A stretch of 64,000 nucleotides of DNA from Pseudomonas sp. 6D_7.1_Bac1. Lineage in GTDB: Bacteria; Pseudomonadota; Gammaproteobacteria; Pseudomonadales; Pseudomonadaceae. How positions within the stretch are numbered: the stretch's first letter is position 1; every line of letters begins with the position of its first letter. The position numbers were made by a program, and so were the translations under genes. The stretch is taken from NCBI RefSeq assembly GCF_025465945.1, contig NZ_JANLNW010000070.1:57131-121130 (forward strand), read 5' to 3'. The notes beneath the pieces are model-generated. The model was not told the DNA's origin. It worked only from the letters and a program-made list of their open reading frames with translations, and made no database searches. Shown in pieces: positions 16,737 through 26,061 of the stretch.

Positions 16737-18407
16737 ATGACCGAGCCAGAAGACCCCAGCCGTGAGCGCCTCAAGCACCACTTTGCCCAGCGGGTAATTC
16801 ATCAAGCACGTCAAATTCTTGAGATATGGCAGCGCCTGCAACGCAGTGAATGGTCAGGCGCCGACCTGGCGGAGCTGAGTGAAGCGAACCTGCGCCTGCT
16901 GCGTTTCGCCGAGCGTTTCGAACAACCTGAACACTCCCACCTGGCGCACAGCATCAGCCATTCGCTGGCGGCCGTCGACGCCAACCGCGGACGTCTGAGC
17001 AGTGGGTTGATTACCGATCTCAATCGCCTGATGCAGCGTCTGTCGCGCACTGGCCTGCGGCATGGCGACCATCTCGAACAAACCTTTCTACCCCCACTGC
17101 GCAAGCCGATCTACGTACTGCTGCAAGATCACGACCGCGCCGAGCGACTGGCCAAGCAACTCGAATTTTTCGGTCTCAGCGCACAATCGCTGGACAGTGT
17201 GTCGGCGTTTCGCTCCTCGATGGTCGAGCGGCTGCCGGCAGCGATTGTCATGGACGTCGACTTCAGTGGTCCGGGCATGGGCCTGCAATTGGCGGCCGAA
17301 GCGCAAGAAGGTCTGGAGCATAAACTGCCGTTGCTGTTTTTCAGCCTGCTGGAAACCGACACCCCGACCCGCCTCGCGGCGGTACGCGCCGGCGGCCAGG
17401 AGTTTCTGACCGGTACGCTCGAAGCGTCGAGCCTGCTGGAAAAGATCGAAGTGCTGACCTGCGTCGCTCAGTACGAACCGTATAAAGTGCTGATCATCGA
17501 CGACTCCCGCGCCCAGGCCCTGCACACCGAGCGCTTGCTCAATAGCGCCGGAATCGTCACCCGCACGCTGATCGAACCGATCCAGGCGATGGCCGAACTG
17601 GCAGAGTTTCAGCCTGACCTGATCATTCTCGACATGTACATGCCGACCTGTACCGGCACCGAGCTGGCCAAGGTGATCCGCCACAACGACCGTTACGTCA
17701 GCGTGCCGATCATTTACCTGTCGGCCGAAGACGACCTGGACAAGCAGCTCGACGCCATGAGTGAGGGCGGCGACGACTTCCTGACCAAGCCGATCAAGCC
17801 GCGGCACCTGATCACCACCGTGCGCAACCGTGCAGCCCGGGCGCGCAACCTCAAGGCGCGGATGGTCCGTGACAGCCTGACCGGCCTCTACAACCACACC
17901 CACATTCTGCAATTGCTCGAAGACTGCAGCTTTCGCGCCCGCCGCGAGAACAAGCCGCTGAGCTTTGCGATGCTCGACATCGACCACTTCAAACGGGTCA
18001 ACGACAGCCACGGCCACCCCATGGGTGACCGGGTGATCAAGAGCCTGGCGCTGTTTCTCAAGCAACGCCTGCGCAAGACTGACTTCATCGGCCGCTATGG
18101 CGGCGAAGAGTTCGCCATCGTCATGCCGGACACCGATATCGAATCGGCCTACAAAGTGCTCGATGAAATCCGCCAGCGCTTTGCCGAGATTCACTACCCG
18201 GCCCAGCCACAGGATCTCTGGTGTACCTTCAGTGCCGGAGTGGTGGACCTGCACGAAGACTCCGACAGCCTGATGATGGCCAGTCAGGCAGACGAGGCGC
18301 TGTACCGCGCCAAGGACGCCGGACGCAATCGCGTGCAAGCCGCGCGGCAGTCGAATCAAAGTGCCACCTTTTCATCTGAAACCACTGATTCCGTCATAAC
18401 CCTGTAA
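16737..18407 (+). CDS. gcbA: diguanylate cyclase with receiver domains (GcbA/AdcA type)
   Basis: 556 residues. After a helical N-terminus come a degenerate receiver-like domain (about 120-235), a true receiver domain (about 250-370; VLIIDDS, phospho-acceptor Asp299 in LDMYMPTCTG, FLTKPIKP) and a GGDEF domain with GGEEF at 455-459. An RKTD inhibitory site at 446-449 implies product feedback. It makes c-di-GMP in the cytoplasm. Order before the ctpL-like receptor and dsbD matches PA4843, the GcbA/AdcA cyclase shown in P. fluorescens and P. aeruginosa to promote surface attachment. The Hcp cassette lies divergently upstream. Confidence 0.92.
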   Translation: MTEPEDPSRERLKHHFAQRVIHQARQILEIWQRLQRSEWSGADLAELSEANLRLLRFAERFEQPEHSHLAHSISHSLAAVDANRGRLSSGLITDLNRLMQRLSRTGLRHGDHLEQTFLPPLRKPIYVLLQDHDRAERLAKQLEFFGLSAQSLDSVSAFRSSMVERLPAAIVMDVDFSGPGMGLQLAAEAQEGLEHKLPLLFFSLLETDTPTRLAAVRAGGQEFLTGTLEASSLLEKIEVLTCVAQYEPYKVLIIDDSRAQALHTERLLNSAGIVTRTLIEPIQAMAELAEFQPDLIILDMYMPTCTGTELAKVIRHNDRYVSVPIIYLSAEDDLDKQLDAMSEGGDDFLTKPIKPRHLITTVRNRAARARNLKARMVRDSLTGLYNHTHILQLLEDCSFRARRENKPLSFAMLDIDHFKRVNDSHGHPMGDRVIKSLALFLKQRLRKTDFIGRYGGEEFAIVMPDTDIESAYKVLDEIRQRFAEIHYPAQPQDLWCTFSAGVVDLHEDSDSLMMASQADEALYRAKDAGRNRVQAARQSNQSATFSSETTDSVITL

Positions 18408-18459
18408 CACAAACGCAATAACTTCAGGCACTTACCATTCTGTCGTTGGTAGAACCGCG

Positions 18460-20421
18460 ATGCGCCTGAAGCTGCTGACCAATCTCAATACCCTACTTTT
18501 AGTCGCGGTGTGCCTCGCACTCGGCGCCACGCTCTGGTGGTCGCAAAGAGCCCTGGAGCGCCCTTATCTGTTGATGGAGCGCTACCTGGGCCTGTCGCAG
18601 CAATTTCAAAATCAAGTGGCGCGTAACGTCGAAGATTACCTGGCCAGCGGCGATGCCCTGCGCCTGAGCAGCGCCAGCCAAGCCATCGAGACGCTGCAAA
18701 AAGAACTCACCGAGCTGCCGGCAGACCTGGCTGAAAGCTTGCGTCCGAGCCTCGTCAGCCTCAATGAATTCAGCAAGACCGACTTGCTGGCCGCCGGCAA
18801 ACTGGCGGGTGACCCGCAAGCGTTGCTGCTTCAGGCCGAGCGCGAACTCGGCGCCAGCCTGGAGCAACTCAGCCAATACGCCACCGGTGCCAACACGCCT
18901 GCGGCGGCGGCCTACCTTCCCCCCCTGCTGTTAGCCTCGCAGCACGTGGGCAAACTCTCGCTGGCCCGGGACAAACTGGTCAGCAGTGGCCGCAGCGAAC
19001 TGGCGGCCGATGTCGAACGTGAAGTCAGCAGCATCCGCACCCAGGCCGAGCTGATCGAAGCCCTGCCACTGCTGGGTGTGGCCGCCAGCAAAGAATCGAA
19101 CACTGACGATTTCTCGGCGATGATGGGCTTGGAGAACACCGAAAAAACCGTCGCAGAAGACGCCGGTATCGGTTTCAAACGTGATCTTGCCAGCTTGCTC
19201 ACCCGCTACCCCGCCGAACTCAGTCGCACCCGCGAACAGATTCAGAAACGCGCCGATCTCAGCGCCGCCACCCACCTGAAAATTGCCGCCGTGCAGCAGG
19301 CCATCGCCGGGCTGGAACCGGCCGTTCGCGCTCAACATGGGCAAATCCAGGGTGAAGTGCGGCTCATGCAGGGCGTGATGATCGGCCTGATTCTGCTGAT
19401 CGCGCTGCTGATCGACACCTTGCAACGACGCCTCGCCCGGGTACTGACCAACCTCGCGCCTGCACTGTCGACCTGGGCGGAAGGCGACTTCAGTCAGGAC
19501 ATCCAGCTGGGTGCGACCAACCGTGAGTTGCAGGACATCCAGGAGTCACTGAATCGCCTGCGTGCTTATCTGGTGGATCTGGTCGGGACCATCCGCCTGA
19601 ACGCCGAACAGGTGGCCGGCAGCAGCCGTGTGTTGGCCGAGTTGAGCAGCGACTTGCACAGCGGCGCCGAGCATCAGGCCGGCGACACCGCACTGATCCG
19701 CGATTCGCTTGGCGAACTGGAGGCCACCATTCAGCAAGTGGCCGGCGATGCCAGCCAGGCTGCCGAAGCCAGCCGTCACGCCGGGCTTGCGGTCGAGCAC
19801 GGGCAGAAGGTCATTGGCTTGAGCCTGACCGGACTCCACGCGCTGGTCGGCGAAGTCCAGGGCAATGCACAAATGATTGAACACCTGGCCGAAGAGTCGG
19901 CAACCATCGGCGGCGTGCTGACGGTGATTCGCTCGATTGCCGATCAGACCAACCTCCTCGCCCTGAACGCCGCGATCGAAGCCGCCCGCGCCGGCGAAAT
20001 GGGCCGAGGCTTTGCGGTGGTCGCCGAGGAAGTTCGCTCCCTGGCGCAGCGCACTGCCGGTGCCACCGCTGAAATCCAGACCTTGATTGCCGGCCTGCAA
20101 TCGGCTGCACGGCAATCGGTGGAAGGCATGCGCGCGCAGGTCGAACACGCCGAAGCCACTGCCAACCAGGCGCAAGCGGCTGACGGTGCGCTGGATAAAA
20201 TCGTCGGGGCGATTCAGACCATTGCCGACACCGCCGTGCGCATCGCCGATGTCACCGCCCAGCAAAGCGGTGCTGTCAGCGAAATCCGTGATCACAGCGA
20301 GCGGATTCATCAGCTGGGCGGGGAGAACCTGGTGCGCATCGGCGAAGGTCGCAGCCAGGGAGAGAACCTGCTGGTACTGGGCGGCCAGTTGCACACAGCT
20401 GTTCAAGCCTTCCGCGTCTGA
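18460..20421 (+). CDS. ctpL: methyl-accepting chemotaxis protein (CtpL-like)
   Basis: 653 residues: membrane helix at about 7-27, a helical periplasmic sensor of ~275 residues, a second helix at about 305-320, a HAMP region, then the cytoplasmic coiled coil with the invariant hairpin (ADQTNLLALNAAIEAARAG, about 492-515). It signals through CheA/CheW to the flagellum. Position between gcbA and dsbD matches PA4844, the CtpL receptor for inorganic phosphate; ligand identity here is by synteny only. No C-terminal CheR-binding pentapeptide is seen. The start lacks a strong ribosome site. Confidence 0.9.
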   Translation: MRLKLLTNLNTLLLVAVCLALGATLWWSQRALERPYLLMERYLGLSQQFQNQVARNVEDYLASGDALRLSSASQAIETLQKELTELPADLAESLRPSLVSLNEFSKTDLLAAGKLAGDPQALLLQAERELGASLEQLSQYATGANTPAAAAYLPPLLLASQHVGKLSLARDKLVSSGRSELAADVEREVSSIRTQAELIEALPLLGVAASKESNTDDFSAMMGLENTEKTVAEDAGIGFKRDLASLLTRYPAELSRTREQIQKRADLSAATHLKIAAVQQAIAGLEPAVRAQHGQIQGEVRLMQGVMIGLILLIALLIDTLQRRLARVLTNLAPALSTWAEGDFSQDIQLGATNRELQDIQESLNRLRAYLVDLVGTIRLNAEQVAGSSRVLAELSSDLHSGAEHQAGDTALIRDSLGELEATIQQVAGDASQAAEASRHAGLAVEHGQKVIGLSLTGLHALVGEVQGNAQMIEHLAEESATIGGVLTVIRSIADQTNLLALNAAIEAARAGEMGRGFAVVAEEVRSLAQRTAGATAEIQTLIAGLQSAARQSVEGMRAQVEHAEATANQAQAADGALDKIVGAIQTIADTAVRIADVTAQQSGAVSEIRDHSERIHQLGGENLVRIGEGRSQGENLLVLGGQLHTAVQAFRV

Positions 20422-20426
20422 CAGAT

Positions 20427-20527
20427 CGCTTTCGCGAGCAGGCTCGCTCCCACACTGGATCTGCGGTGAACAAAAAATCGGTGAGCACCACGATTCAAAT
20501 GTGGGAGCGAGCTTGCTCGCGATAGCG
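20427..20527. repeat. REPIN (two inverted REPs)
   Basis: Inverted REPs at 20427-20454 and 20500-20527 (TGTGGGAGCGAGC, TGCTCGCGATAG) with a ~45-base loop, between the chemoreceptor gene and dsbD. Confidence 0.88.
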
Positions 20528-20613
20528 CCAGAACAGCCACCGCAGAACTTCCCGCCCTGCACACCCATCCGCTGTCCGCTATCATGCGCTCACTTCCGAT
20601 ACGCGAGATTGTC

Positions 20614-22374
20614 ATGCGCCGTCTGTTCTGCCTGATGCTGTTAGTGCTGGTCCTGCCGGTGAATGCCGCTGGCCTTTTGGACAGTCGCCCCAGCTCGACC
20701 CTGGGCTCGATCAACAACAGCGCCGACTTCCTGCCCGTGCGCGAGGCCTTTCAACTGAGCCTGGTGGAGAGCACACCGCAATCGATCAAACTGCGTTTCG
20801 TCGCCACCGAGGGCTACTACCTCTACCGGCATCGCTTTCAGTTTCGCAGCGAGCCCGCCGACATTGGCCTGGGCGCCGCGCAACTGCCTTCAGGCGAACA
20901 GAAGCACGACGAGTACTTCGGCGATGTCGAGGTCTACCACGGCATTCTCGACGTCGACCTGCCACGCAACAGCGCCGATCAACGCGCGTTCACGCTGGCC
21001 GTCACCTATCAGGGTTGTGCCGATAAAGGCCTGTGTTATCCACCGGAAACCGAACGCCTGAAGATCGACGGTGCCGCCGCCAGCTCCGCAACCAGTACTG
21101 CCTGGAGCTGGCGAGAACTGGCGTTGTTTTTCCTCGCAGGCCTTGGCCTGACCTTTACGCCTTGCGTGCTGCCAATGCTGCCGATCCTCTCCGGCGTGGT
21201 GTTGCGTGGTCAGGTGGGCGGTCTGCGTGGCTTCAATCTGTCGCTGGCCTACGTCTTGCCGATGGCCGCCTGCTTCGCCGTGCTCGGCGCGTTGATGGGG
21301 ATGTTCGGCGCCCAACTGAACCTTCAGGCACGCCTGCAATCTGCATGGGTATTGGTGCCGTTTGCCTTGTTCTTCGCCGTGTTTGCCTTGGCAATGTTTG
21401 GCGTATTCGAACTGAAACTGCCCCACGCCATCAGCAGCCGTCTGGATCGAATCGCTGGCCGCACCAAAGGCGGTTCACTGCTGGGCGCGGCGGTGCTGGG
21501 CGTGGTCTCGAGCCTGCTGGTCTCGCCGTGCGTGTCCGCGCCTCTGGCCGGTGCGTTGCTGTACATCAGCGCCAGCGGCGATGCACTGGGCGGCGCGTTG
21601 AAACTGTTCGTTCTGGGTTTGGGCATGGGCGCACCGCTGTTGCTGGTGGCCACCGGCGGCGCGGCCTGGCTGCCGAAAAGCGGCCCATGGCTGATCTACG
21701 TGAAAAACGCGATTGGCGTGTTGCTATTGGGGCTGGCGGTCGGTTTGCTCAGCCGCGTACTGCCAGGGCAAATCACCTTACTGCTGATCGGCTTGCTGGC
21801 GGCCGGGGTCGGCTTGTTCCTCGGCGCGCTGGAGTTCGTCTACAAACCGCCGCGCAAACGTCTGGGCCAACTGCTCGGGATGTTCCTGGTGTTTTACGCA
21901 CTGGCCTGCTGGTACGGCGCCTTCAGCGGCCAGACCGACCCATTCAATCCGATTGGCCAGCCTCAGGTCGTCAACGCCCTTGGCAACCCTCAAGCGCAAC
22001 AAACCAGTGGATGGCAGACCCTCAGCACTCCGGCGGAACTGGATCGCGTTCTTGCAGAAGCGAAATCCGCCCACACCCCGCTGCTGCTCGACTGGTACGC
22101 CGATTGGTGCATCAGCTGCAAAGTCATTGAACACGAGGTGCTTAACGACAGCAACGTCGTCGAACGCCTTAAAGGCTATCGGCTGATTCGCTTCGACATC
22201 ACCGCCAGCAACGCCGAACAACGCGCCCTGCTCGACCGTTACAAACTGTTCGGGCCACCCGCGCTGATGTTTTTCGGCAAGGACGGCAATGAACGTAGCG
22301 ATGTGCGGGTGATCGGCGAGATCAACGCCAGGGACTTCGCCGAACGTGTCGCCAAAGCGAATGACCAAATTTAA
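20614..22374 (+). CDS. dsbD: thiol:disulfide interchange protein DsbD
   Basis: 586 residues from the second in-frame ATG, chosen because it leads straight into a signal peptide (MRRLFCLMLLVLVLPVNA); the ATG at 20584 adds ten residues. DsbD passes electrons from cytoplasmic thioredoxin to periplasmic DsbC/DsbG and cytochrome c maturation. All three redox pairs are present: Cys135/Cys141 in the N-terminal periplasmic domain, Cys184/Cys306 in the eight-helix membrane domain (TPCVLP, SPCVSAP), and the thioredoxin-fold CISC at 499-502. Located as dipZ (PA4845) before aroQ. A REPIN precedes it. Confidence 0.95.
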   Translation: MRRLFCLMLLVLVLPVNAAGLLDSRPSSTLGSINNSADFLPVREAFQLSLVESTPQSIKLRFVATEGYYLYRHRFQFRSEPADIGLGAAQLPSGEQKHDEYFGDVEVYHGILDVDLPRNSADQRAFTLAVTYQGCADKGLCYPPETERLKIDGAAASSATSTAWSWRELALFFLAGLGLTFTPCVLPMLPILSGVVLRGQVGGLRGFNLSLAYVLPMAACFAVLGALMGMFGAQLNLQARLQSAWVLVPFALFFAVFALAMFGVFELKLPHAISSRLDRIAGRTKGGSLLGAAVLGVVSSLLVSPCVSAPLAGALLYISASGDALGGALKLFVLGLGMGAPLLLVATGGAAWLPKSGPWLIYVKNAIGVLLLGLAVGLLSRVLPGQITLLLIGLLAAGVGLFLGALEFVYKPPRKRLGQLLGMFLVFYALACWYGAFSGQTDPFNPIGQPQVVNALGNPQAQQTSGWQTLSTPAELDRVLAEAKSAHTPLLLDWYADWCISCKVIEHEVLNDSNVVERLKGYRLIRFDITASNAEQRALLDRYKLFGPPALMFFGKDGNERSDVRVIGEINARDFAERVAKANDQI

Positions 22375-22505
22375 TCAGTCGGTCATATATTTCGCGCAAT
22401 CATCGGTCATCGTGCTGGCTATTGCAGAGAACTGGACAGTCACAAAGGCTTTGCGGCATAGTCGCCGGGTTCTGATAACTGCACTTAGATAACAAGGAAC
22501 AGCAG

Positions 22506-22958
22506 ATGGCGACTCTACTGGTGCTGCACGGACCCAACCTGAATCTGCTCGGCACCCGCGAACCGGGCGTCTACGGGGCAGTGACCCTGGCCGAGATCAA
22601 TCAGGATCTGGAACAACGGGCACGCAATGCCGGCCACCATTTGCTCTACCTGCAAAGCAACGCCGAGTACGAATTGATCGATCGCATTCACGCCGCTCGC
22701 GGCGAGGGTGTGGACTTCATTTTGATCAATCCAGCAGCTTTTACGCATACAAGTGTCGCATTACGTGACGCGCTGCTGGCGGTGAGCATCCCATTCATCG
22801 AAGTGCATTTGTCTAACGTGCACAAACGCGAACCTTTCCGCCATCACTCTTACTTCTCCGATGTTGCGGTGGGAGTGATCTGCGGCCTTGGCGCCAGCGG
22901 TTATCGACTGGCCCTGGAGGCCGCACTAGAGCAGCTTGAAAGACAGGCAACGGCTTGA
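22506..22958 (+). CDS. aroQ: 3-dehydroquinate dehydratase, type II
   Basis: 150 residues, the standard length. Third step of the shikimate pathway. Motifs: VLHGPNLNLLGTREP, catalytic tyrosine in EPGVYG, LQSNAEYELIDRIH, INPAAFTHTSVALRDAL and the histidine of FIEVHLSN. AAGGA precedes the start. It opens an aroQ-accB-accC run, an association seen throughout gamma-proteobacteria. Confidence 0.98.
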   Translation: MATLLVLHGPNLNLLGTREPGVYGAVTLAEINQDLEQRARNAGHHLLYLQSNAEYELIDRIHAARGEGVDFILINPAAFTHTSVALRDALLAVSIPFIEVHLSNVHKREPFRHHSYFSDVAVGVICGLGASGYRLALEAALEQLERQATA

Positions 22959-23006
22959 ACAACAAGCGTTGAACGCCCCTGACCGACCCTTGGGAGTTGA
23001 TGATTC

Positions 23007-23468
23007 ATGGATATCCGTAAAGTTAAGAAACTGATCGAACTGCTGGAAGAGTCCGGCATCGACGAGCTCGAGATCAAGGAAGGCGAAGAGTCCGTACGTA
23101 TCAGCCGCCACAGCAAAACCCCGGCTCAGCAGTACTACGCTCCTGCGCCAAATTACGCTCCGGCTCCGGCACCTGTCGCTGCCGCCGCGCCTGCAGCCGT
23201 TGCACCTGCCGCTCCTGCAGCACCAGTGCTGAACGGCAACGTTGCCCGCTCGCCAATGGTGGGTACCTTCTATCGCAAATCTTCGCCGTCCTCGCCGTCC
23301 TTCGTTGAAGTTGGCCAGAGCGTGAAGAAAGGCGACACCCTGTGCATCGTCGAAGCCATGAAGATGATGAACCACATCGAAGCTGAATCCAGCGGTGTGA
23401 TCGAATCCATCCTCGTCGAAGACGGCCAGCCGGTTGAGTACGACCAACCGCTGTTCACCATCGTTTGA
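23007..23468 (+). CDS. accB: biotin carboxyl carrier protein of acetyl-CoA carboxylase
   Basis: 153 residues: a short N-terminal domain (KKLIELLEESGIDELEI), a Pro/Ala linker at about 40-75, and the biotinyl domain with the attachment lysine Lys119 in EAMKMM. It carries CO2 between AccC and the AccA-AccD transferase in fatty-acid synthesis. accC starts 17 bases after its stop codon. Confidence 0.98.
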   Translation: MDIRKVKKLIELLEESGIDELEIKEGEESVRISRHSKTPAQQYYAPAPNYAPAPAPVAAAAPAAVAPAAPAAPVLNGNVARSPMVGTFYRKSSPSSPSFVEVGQSVKKGDTLCIVEAMKMMNHIEAESSGVIESILVEDGQPVEYDQPLFTIV

Positions 23469-23485
23469 ACCGCGGAGAGCCAACG

Positions 23486-24847
23486 ATGTTGAAACCTGCG
23501 AAGTTGGAAAAAGTTCTGATCGCCAACCGCGGTGAAATCGCCCTGCGGATCCTGCGTGCCTGCAAAGAGATGGGCATCAAGACCGTCGCCGTTTACTCCA
23601 AGGCCGACAAGGAGCTGATGCACCTGGGCCTGGCAGACGAATCCGTTTGCATCGGTCCGGCATCGGCCGCGCACTCTTACCTGCACATTCCGGCGATCAT
23701 CGCCGCGGCTGAAGTGACCGGCGCCACCGCCATTCACCCAGGCTACGGCTTCCTCGCGGAAAACGCCGATTTCGCCGAACAGGTGGAAAACTCCGGCTTC
23801 GCCTTCATCGGCCCGAAAGCTGAAACCATCCGCCTGATGGGCGACAAGGTTTCGGCCAAGCACGCCATGATCGCTGCCGGCGTACCGACCGTTCCAGGTT
23901 CCGACGGCCCGCTGCCGGAAGACGAAGAAACCGCTCTGCGCATTGGTCGCGAAGTCGGTTACCCGGTGATCATCAAAGCCGCTGGCGGCGGCGGTGGTCG
24001 CGGCATGCGCGTTGTGCATAAAGAAGAAGACCTGATCTCCTCGGCGAAACTGACCCGCTCCGAAGCAGGCGCGGCGTTCGGTAACCCGATGGTCTATCTG
24101 GAAAAATTCCTGACCAACCCACGCCACGTGGAAGTCCAGGTACTTTCCGATGGCCAGGGCCATGCCATCCATCTGGGTGACCGCGATTGCTCGCTGCAAC
24201 GTCGCCACCAGAAGGTTCTCGAAGAAGCGCCGGCACCGGGCATCGACGAGAAGGCTCGCCAGGAAGTCTTCGCTCGCTGCGTCAAGGCGTGCATCGACAT
24301 CGGTTACCGTGGCGCGGGTACGTTCGAGTTCCTGTACGAGAACGGCAACTTCTACTTCATCGAGATGAACACTCGTGTCCAGGTAGAACACCCGGTTTCG
24401 GAAATGGTCACCGGTATCGACATCGTCAAGGAGATGCTCAGCATCGCCGCTGGCAACCCACTGTCGTTCACCCAGGATGACGTGGTCATCCGCGGTCACG
24501 CACTGGAATGCCGGATCAACGCCGAAGACCCGAAAACCTTCATGCCAAGCCCAGGCACGGTCAAGCATTTCCATGCACCGGGCGGCAACGGCGTACGGGT
24601 CGACTCGCACCTGTACAGCGGCTACGCAGTTCCGCCGAACTACGATTCGTTGATCGGCAAACTGATCACTTACGGGGCAACCCGTGAAGAAGCCATGGCG
24701 CGCATGCGCAATGCGCTGGACGAAATCGTGGTCGACGGGATCAAGACCAACATCCCGCTGCACCGCGATCTGACCCGCGACGAAGGCTTCTGCAAAGGTG
24801 GAGTCAACATCCACTACCTGGAACACAAGCTGGCTGGCCAGCATTAA
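23486..24847 (+). CDS. accC: biotin carboxylase subunit of acetyl-CoA carboxylase
   Basis: 453 residues from MLKPAKLEKVLIANRGEIA; an upstream in-frame start seven codons earlier overlaps accB and is less likely. ATP-grasp enzyme that carboxylates biotin on AccB. Visible: IANRGEIALRI, HPGYGFLAENA, the ATP-binding GGGGRGM loop, catalytic EMNTRVQVEHPV, and LECRINAEDP. It ends the accB-accC operon at a strong terminator. Confidence 0.98.
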   Translation: MLKPAKLEKVLIANRGEIALRILRACKEMGIKTVAVYSKADKELMHLGLADESVCIGPASAAHSYLHIPAIIAAAEVTGATAIHPGYGFLAENADFAEQVENSGFAFIGPKAETIRLMGDKVSAKHAMIAAGVPTVPGSDGPLPEDEETALRIGREVGYPVIIKAAGGGGGRGMRVVHKEEDLISSAKLTRSEAGAAFGNPMVYLEKFLTNPRHVEVQVLSDGQGHAIHLGDRDCSLQRRHQKVLEEAPAPGIDEKARQEVFARCVKACIDIGYRGAGTFEFLYENGNFYFIEMNTRVQVEHPVSEMVTGIDIVKEMLSIAAGNPLSFTQDDVVIRGHALECRINAEDPKTFMPSPGTVKHFHAPGGNGVRVDSHLYSGYAVPPNYDSLIGKLITYGATREEAMARMRNALDEIVVDGIKTNIPLHRDLTRDEGFCKGGVNIHYLEHKLAGQH

Positions 24848-24862
24848 GATGTGATCCGAACC

Positions 24863-24895
24863 AACAAAGCCGCTTTCGAGCGGCTTTGTTGTTTC
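24863..24895 (+). terminator. rho-independent terminator after accC
   Basis: A perfect 12-base stem (AACAAAGCCGCT / AGCGGCTTTGTT) with a stable TTCG tetraloop, followed by GTTTC. It lies 15 bases after the accC stop. Confidence 0.9.
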
Positions 24896-24932
24896 TGGAG
24901 ATTTCATCCGATGTGGATCAACACAAATCCCA

Positions 24933-25036
24933 TGTGGGAGCGAGCCTGCTCGCGAAGAGGCCGGCATAGCCAATATTGATGTCGCCTGACGCTCCGCCAT
25001 CGCGAGCAGACGGAGCGCCGCCCGGCTGCTCCCACA
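24933..25036. repeat. degenerate REPIN
   Basis: A good REP at 24933-24959 (TGTGGGAGCGAGC...GCTCGCGAAG) and a second, inverted arm at about 24999-25036 whose centre has a GC-rich insertion (GACGGAGCGCCGCCCG) disrupting the palindrome. A further partial half-REP follows at about 25060. With the terminator this fills the 305-base gap between accC and prmA. Confidence 0.75.
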
Positions 25037-25152
25037 GGGTATGCGTTAATGCTCGGGCCAAGCAGCTCCCACAAATGCATCGCTCTCGCGTAAACTTGCG
25101 CGCTTCTCGCAGCCCGCTAGGCTGCACATTACATTTTTCAAAGGTGCCCGCC

Positions 25153-26031
25153 ATGCCTTGGCTGCAAGTCCGTCTCGCCATCAGCCCAGAACAAGCCGAA
25201 ACCTACGAAGACGCTTTCCTTGAAGTGGGCGCCGTATCGGTGACTTTCATGGACGCCGAAGATCAGCCGATTTTCGAGCCGGAACTGAACACCACTCCGC
25301 TGTGGTCACACACGCACCTGCTGGCCCTGTTCGAAGGTGGCACCGAAGCCGCCAGCGTACTGGCTCACCTGGAGTTGCTGACCGGCAGCCCGCTGCCCGA
25401 GCATCACAGCGAAGTCATCGAAGACCAGGACTGGGAACGCAGCTGGATGGACAACTTCCAGCCAATGCGCTTCGGTCAGCGCCTGTGGATCGTCCCGAGC
25501 TGGCACGCCGCACCCGAGCCTGATGCGGTCAACCTGCTGCTCGATCCGGGCCTGGCGTTCGGCACCGGCACCCACCCGACCACCGCCTTGTGTCTGGAAT
25601 GGCTCGACGGCCAGGACCTGAAAGACTGCCACGTACTGGACTTCGGCTGTGGCTCGGGGATCCTCGCGATCGCTTCCTTGCTGTTGGGCGCCAAGGAAGC
25701 GGTCGGTACTGACATCGACGTGCAGGCACTGGAAGCTTCCCGTGACAACGCCGGGCGCAACAACATCGCCGAAGCGCTGTTCCCGCTGTACCTGCCACAA
25801 GATCTGCCACAAGTGCAGGCCGACGTGCTGGTGGCCAACATCCTCGCCGGGCCGCTGGTTTCCCTGGCCCCGCAACTGTCCAGCCTGGTCAAGGCCGGCG
25901 GTCGCCTGGCACTGTCGGGCATCCTCGCCGAGCAAGGCGAAGAAGTCGCAGCGGCTTATGCCAAGGACTTTGATCTGGACCCGATTGCCAATCGCGATGG
26001 CTGGGTGCGCATCACCGGCCGTCGGCGCTAA
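25153..26031 (+). CDS. prmA: ribosomal protein L11 methyltransferase
   Basis: 292 residues from MPWLQVRLAIS; the frame is open further upstream but that part is REPIN and spacer. PrmA trimethylates L11 of the 50S subunit using SAM. The N-terminal ~90 residues form the L11-binding ferredoxin-like domain. The methyltransferase domain has LDPGLAFGTGTHPTT, VLDFGCGSGILAIA and the substrate-site NILAGPL. AAAGGT lies before the start. Usual family length about 290. Confidence 0.97.
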   Translation: MPWLQVRLAISPEQAETYEDAFLEVGAVSVTFMDAEDQPIFEPELNTTPLWSHTHLLALFEGGTEAASVLAHLELLTGSPLPEHHSEVIEDQDWERSWMDNFQPMRFGQRLWIVPSWHAAPEPDAVNLLLDPGLAFGTGTHPTTALCLEWLDGQDLKDCHVLDFGCGSGILAIASLLLGAKEAVGTDIDVQALEASRDNAGRNNIAEALFPLYLPQDLPQVQADVLVANILAGPLVSLAPQLSSLVKAGGRLALSGILAEQGEEVAAAYAKDFDLDPIANRDGWVRITGRRR

Positions 26032-26061
26032 AATGAGCGCCTGCATACTCCGGATGGCCGC

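Noticed and set aside
17088..18359. 423-codon minus-strand open frame
   Set aside because: It is antisense to gcbA, whose domain motifs are all on the plus strand.
23270..25000. 576-codon minus-strand open frame
   Set aside because: It is antisense to accB and accC, with composition typical of a shadow and no family features.
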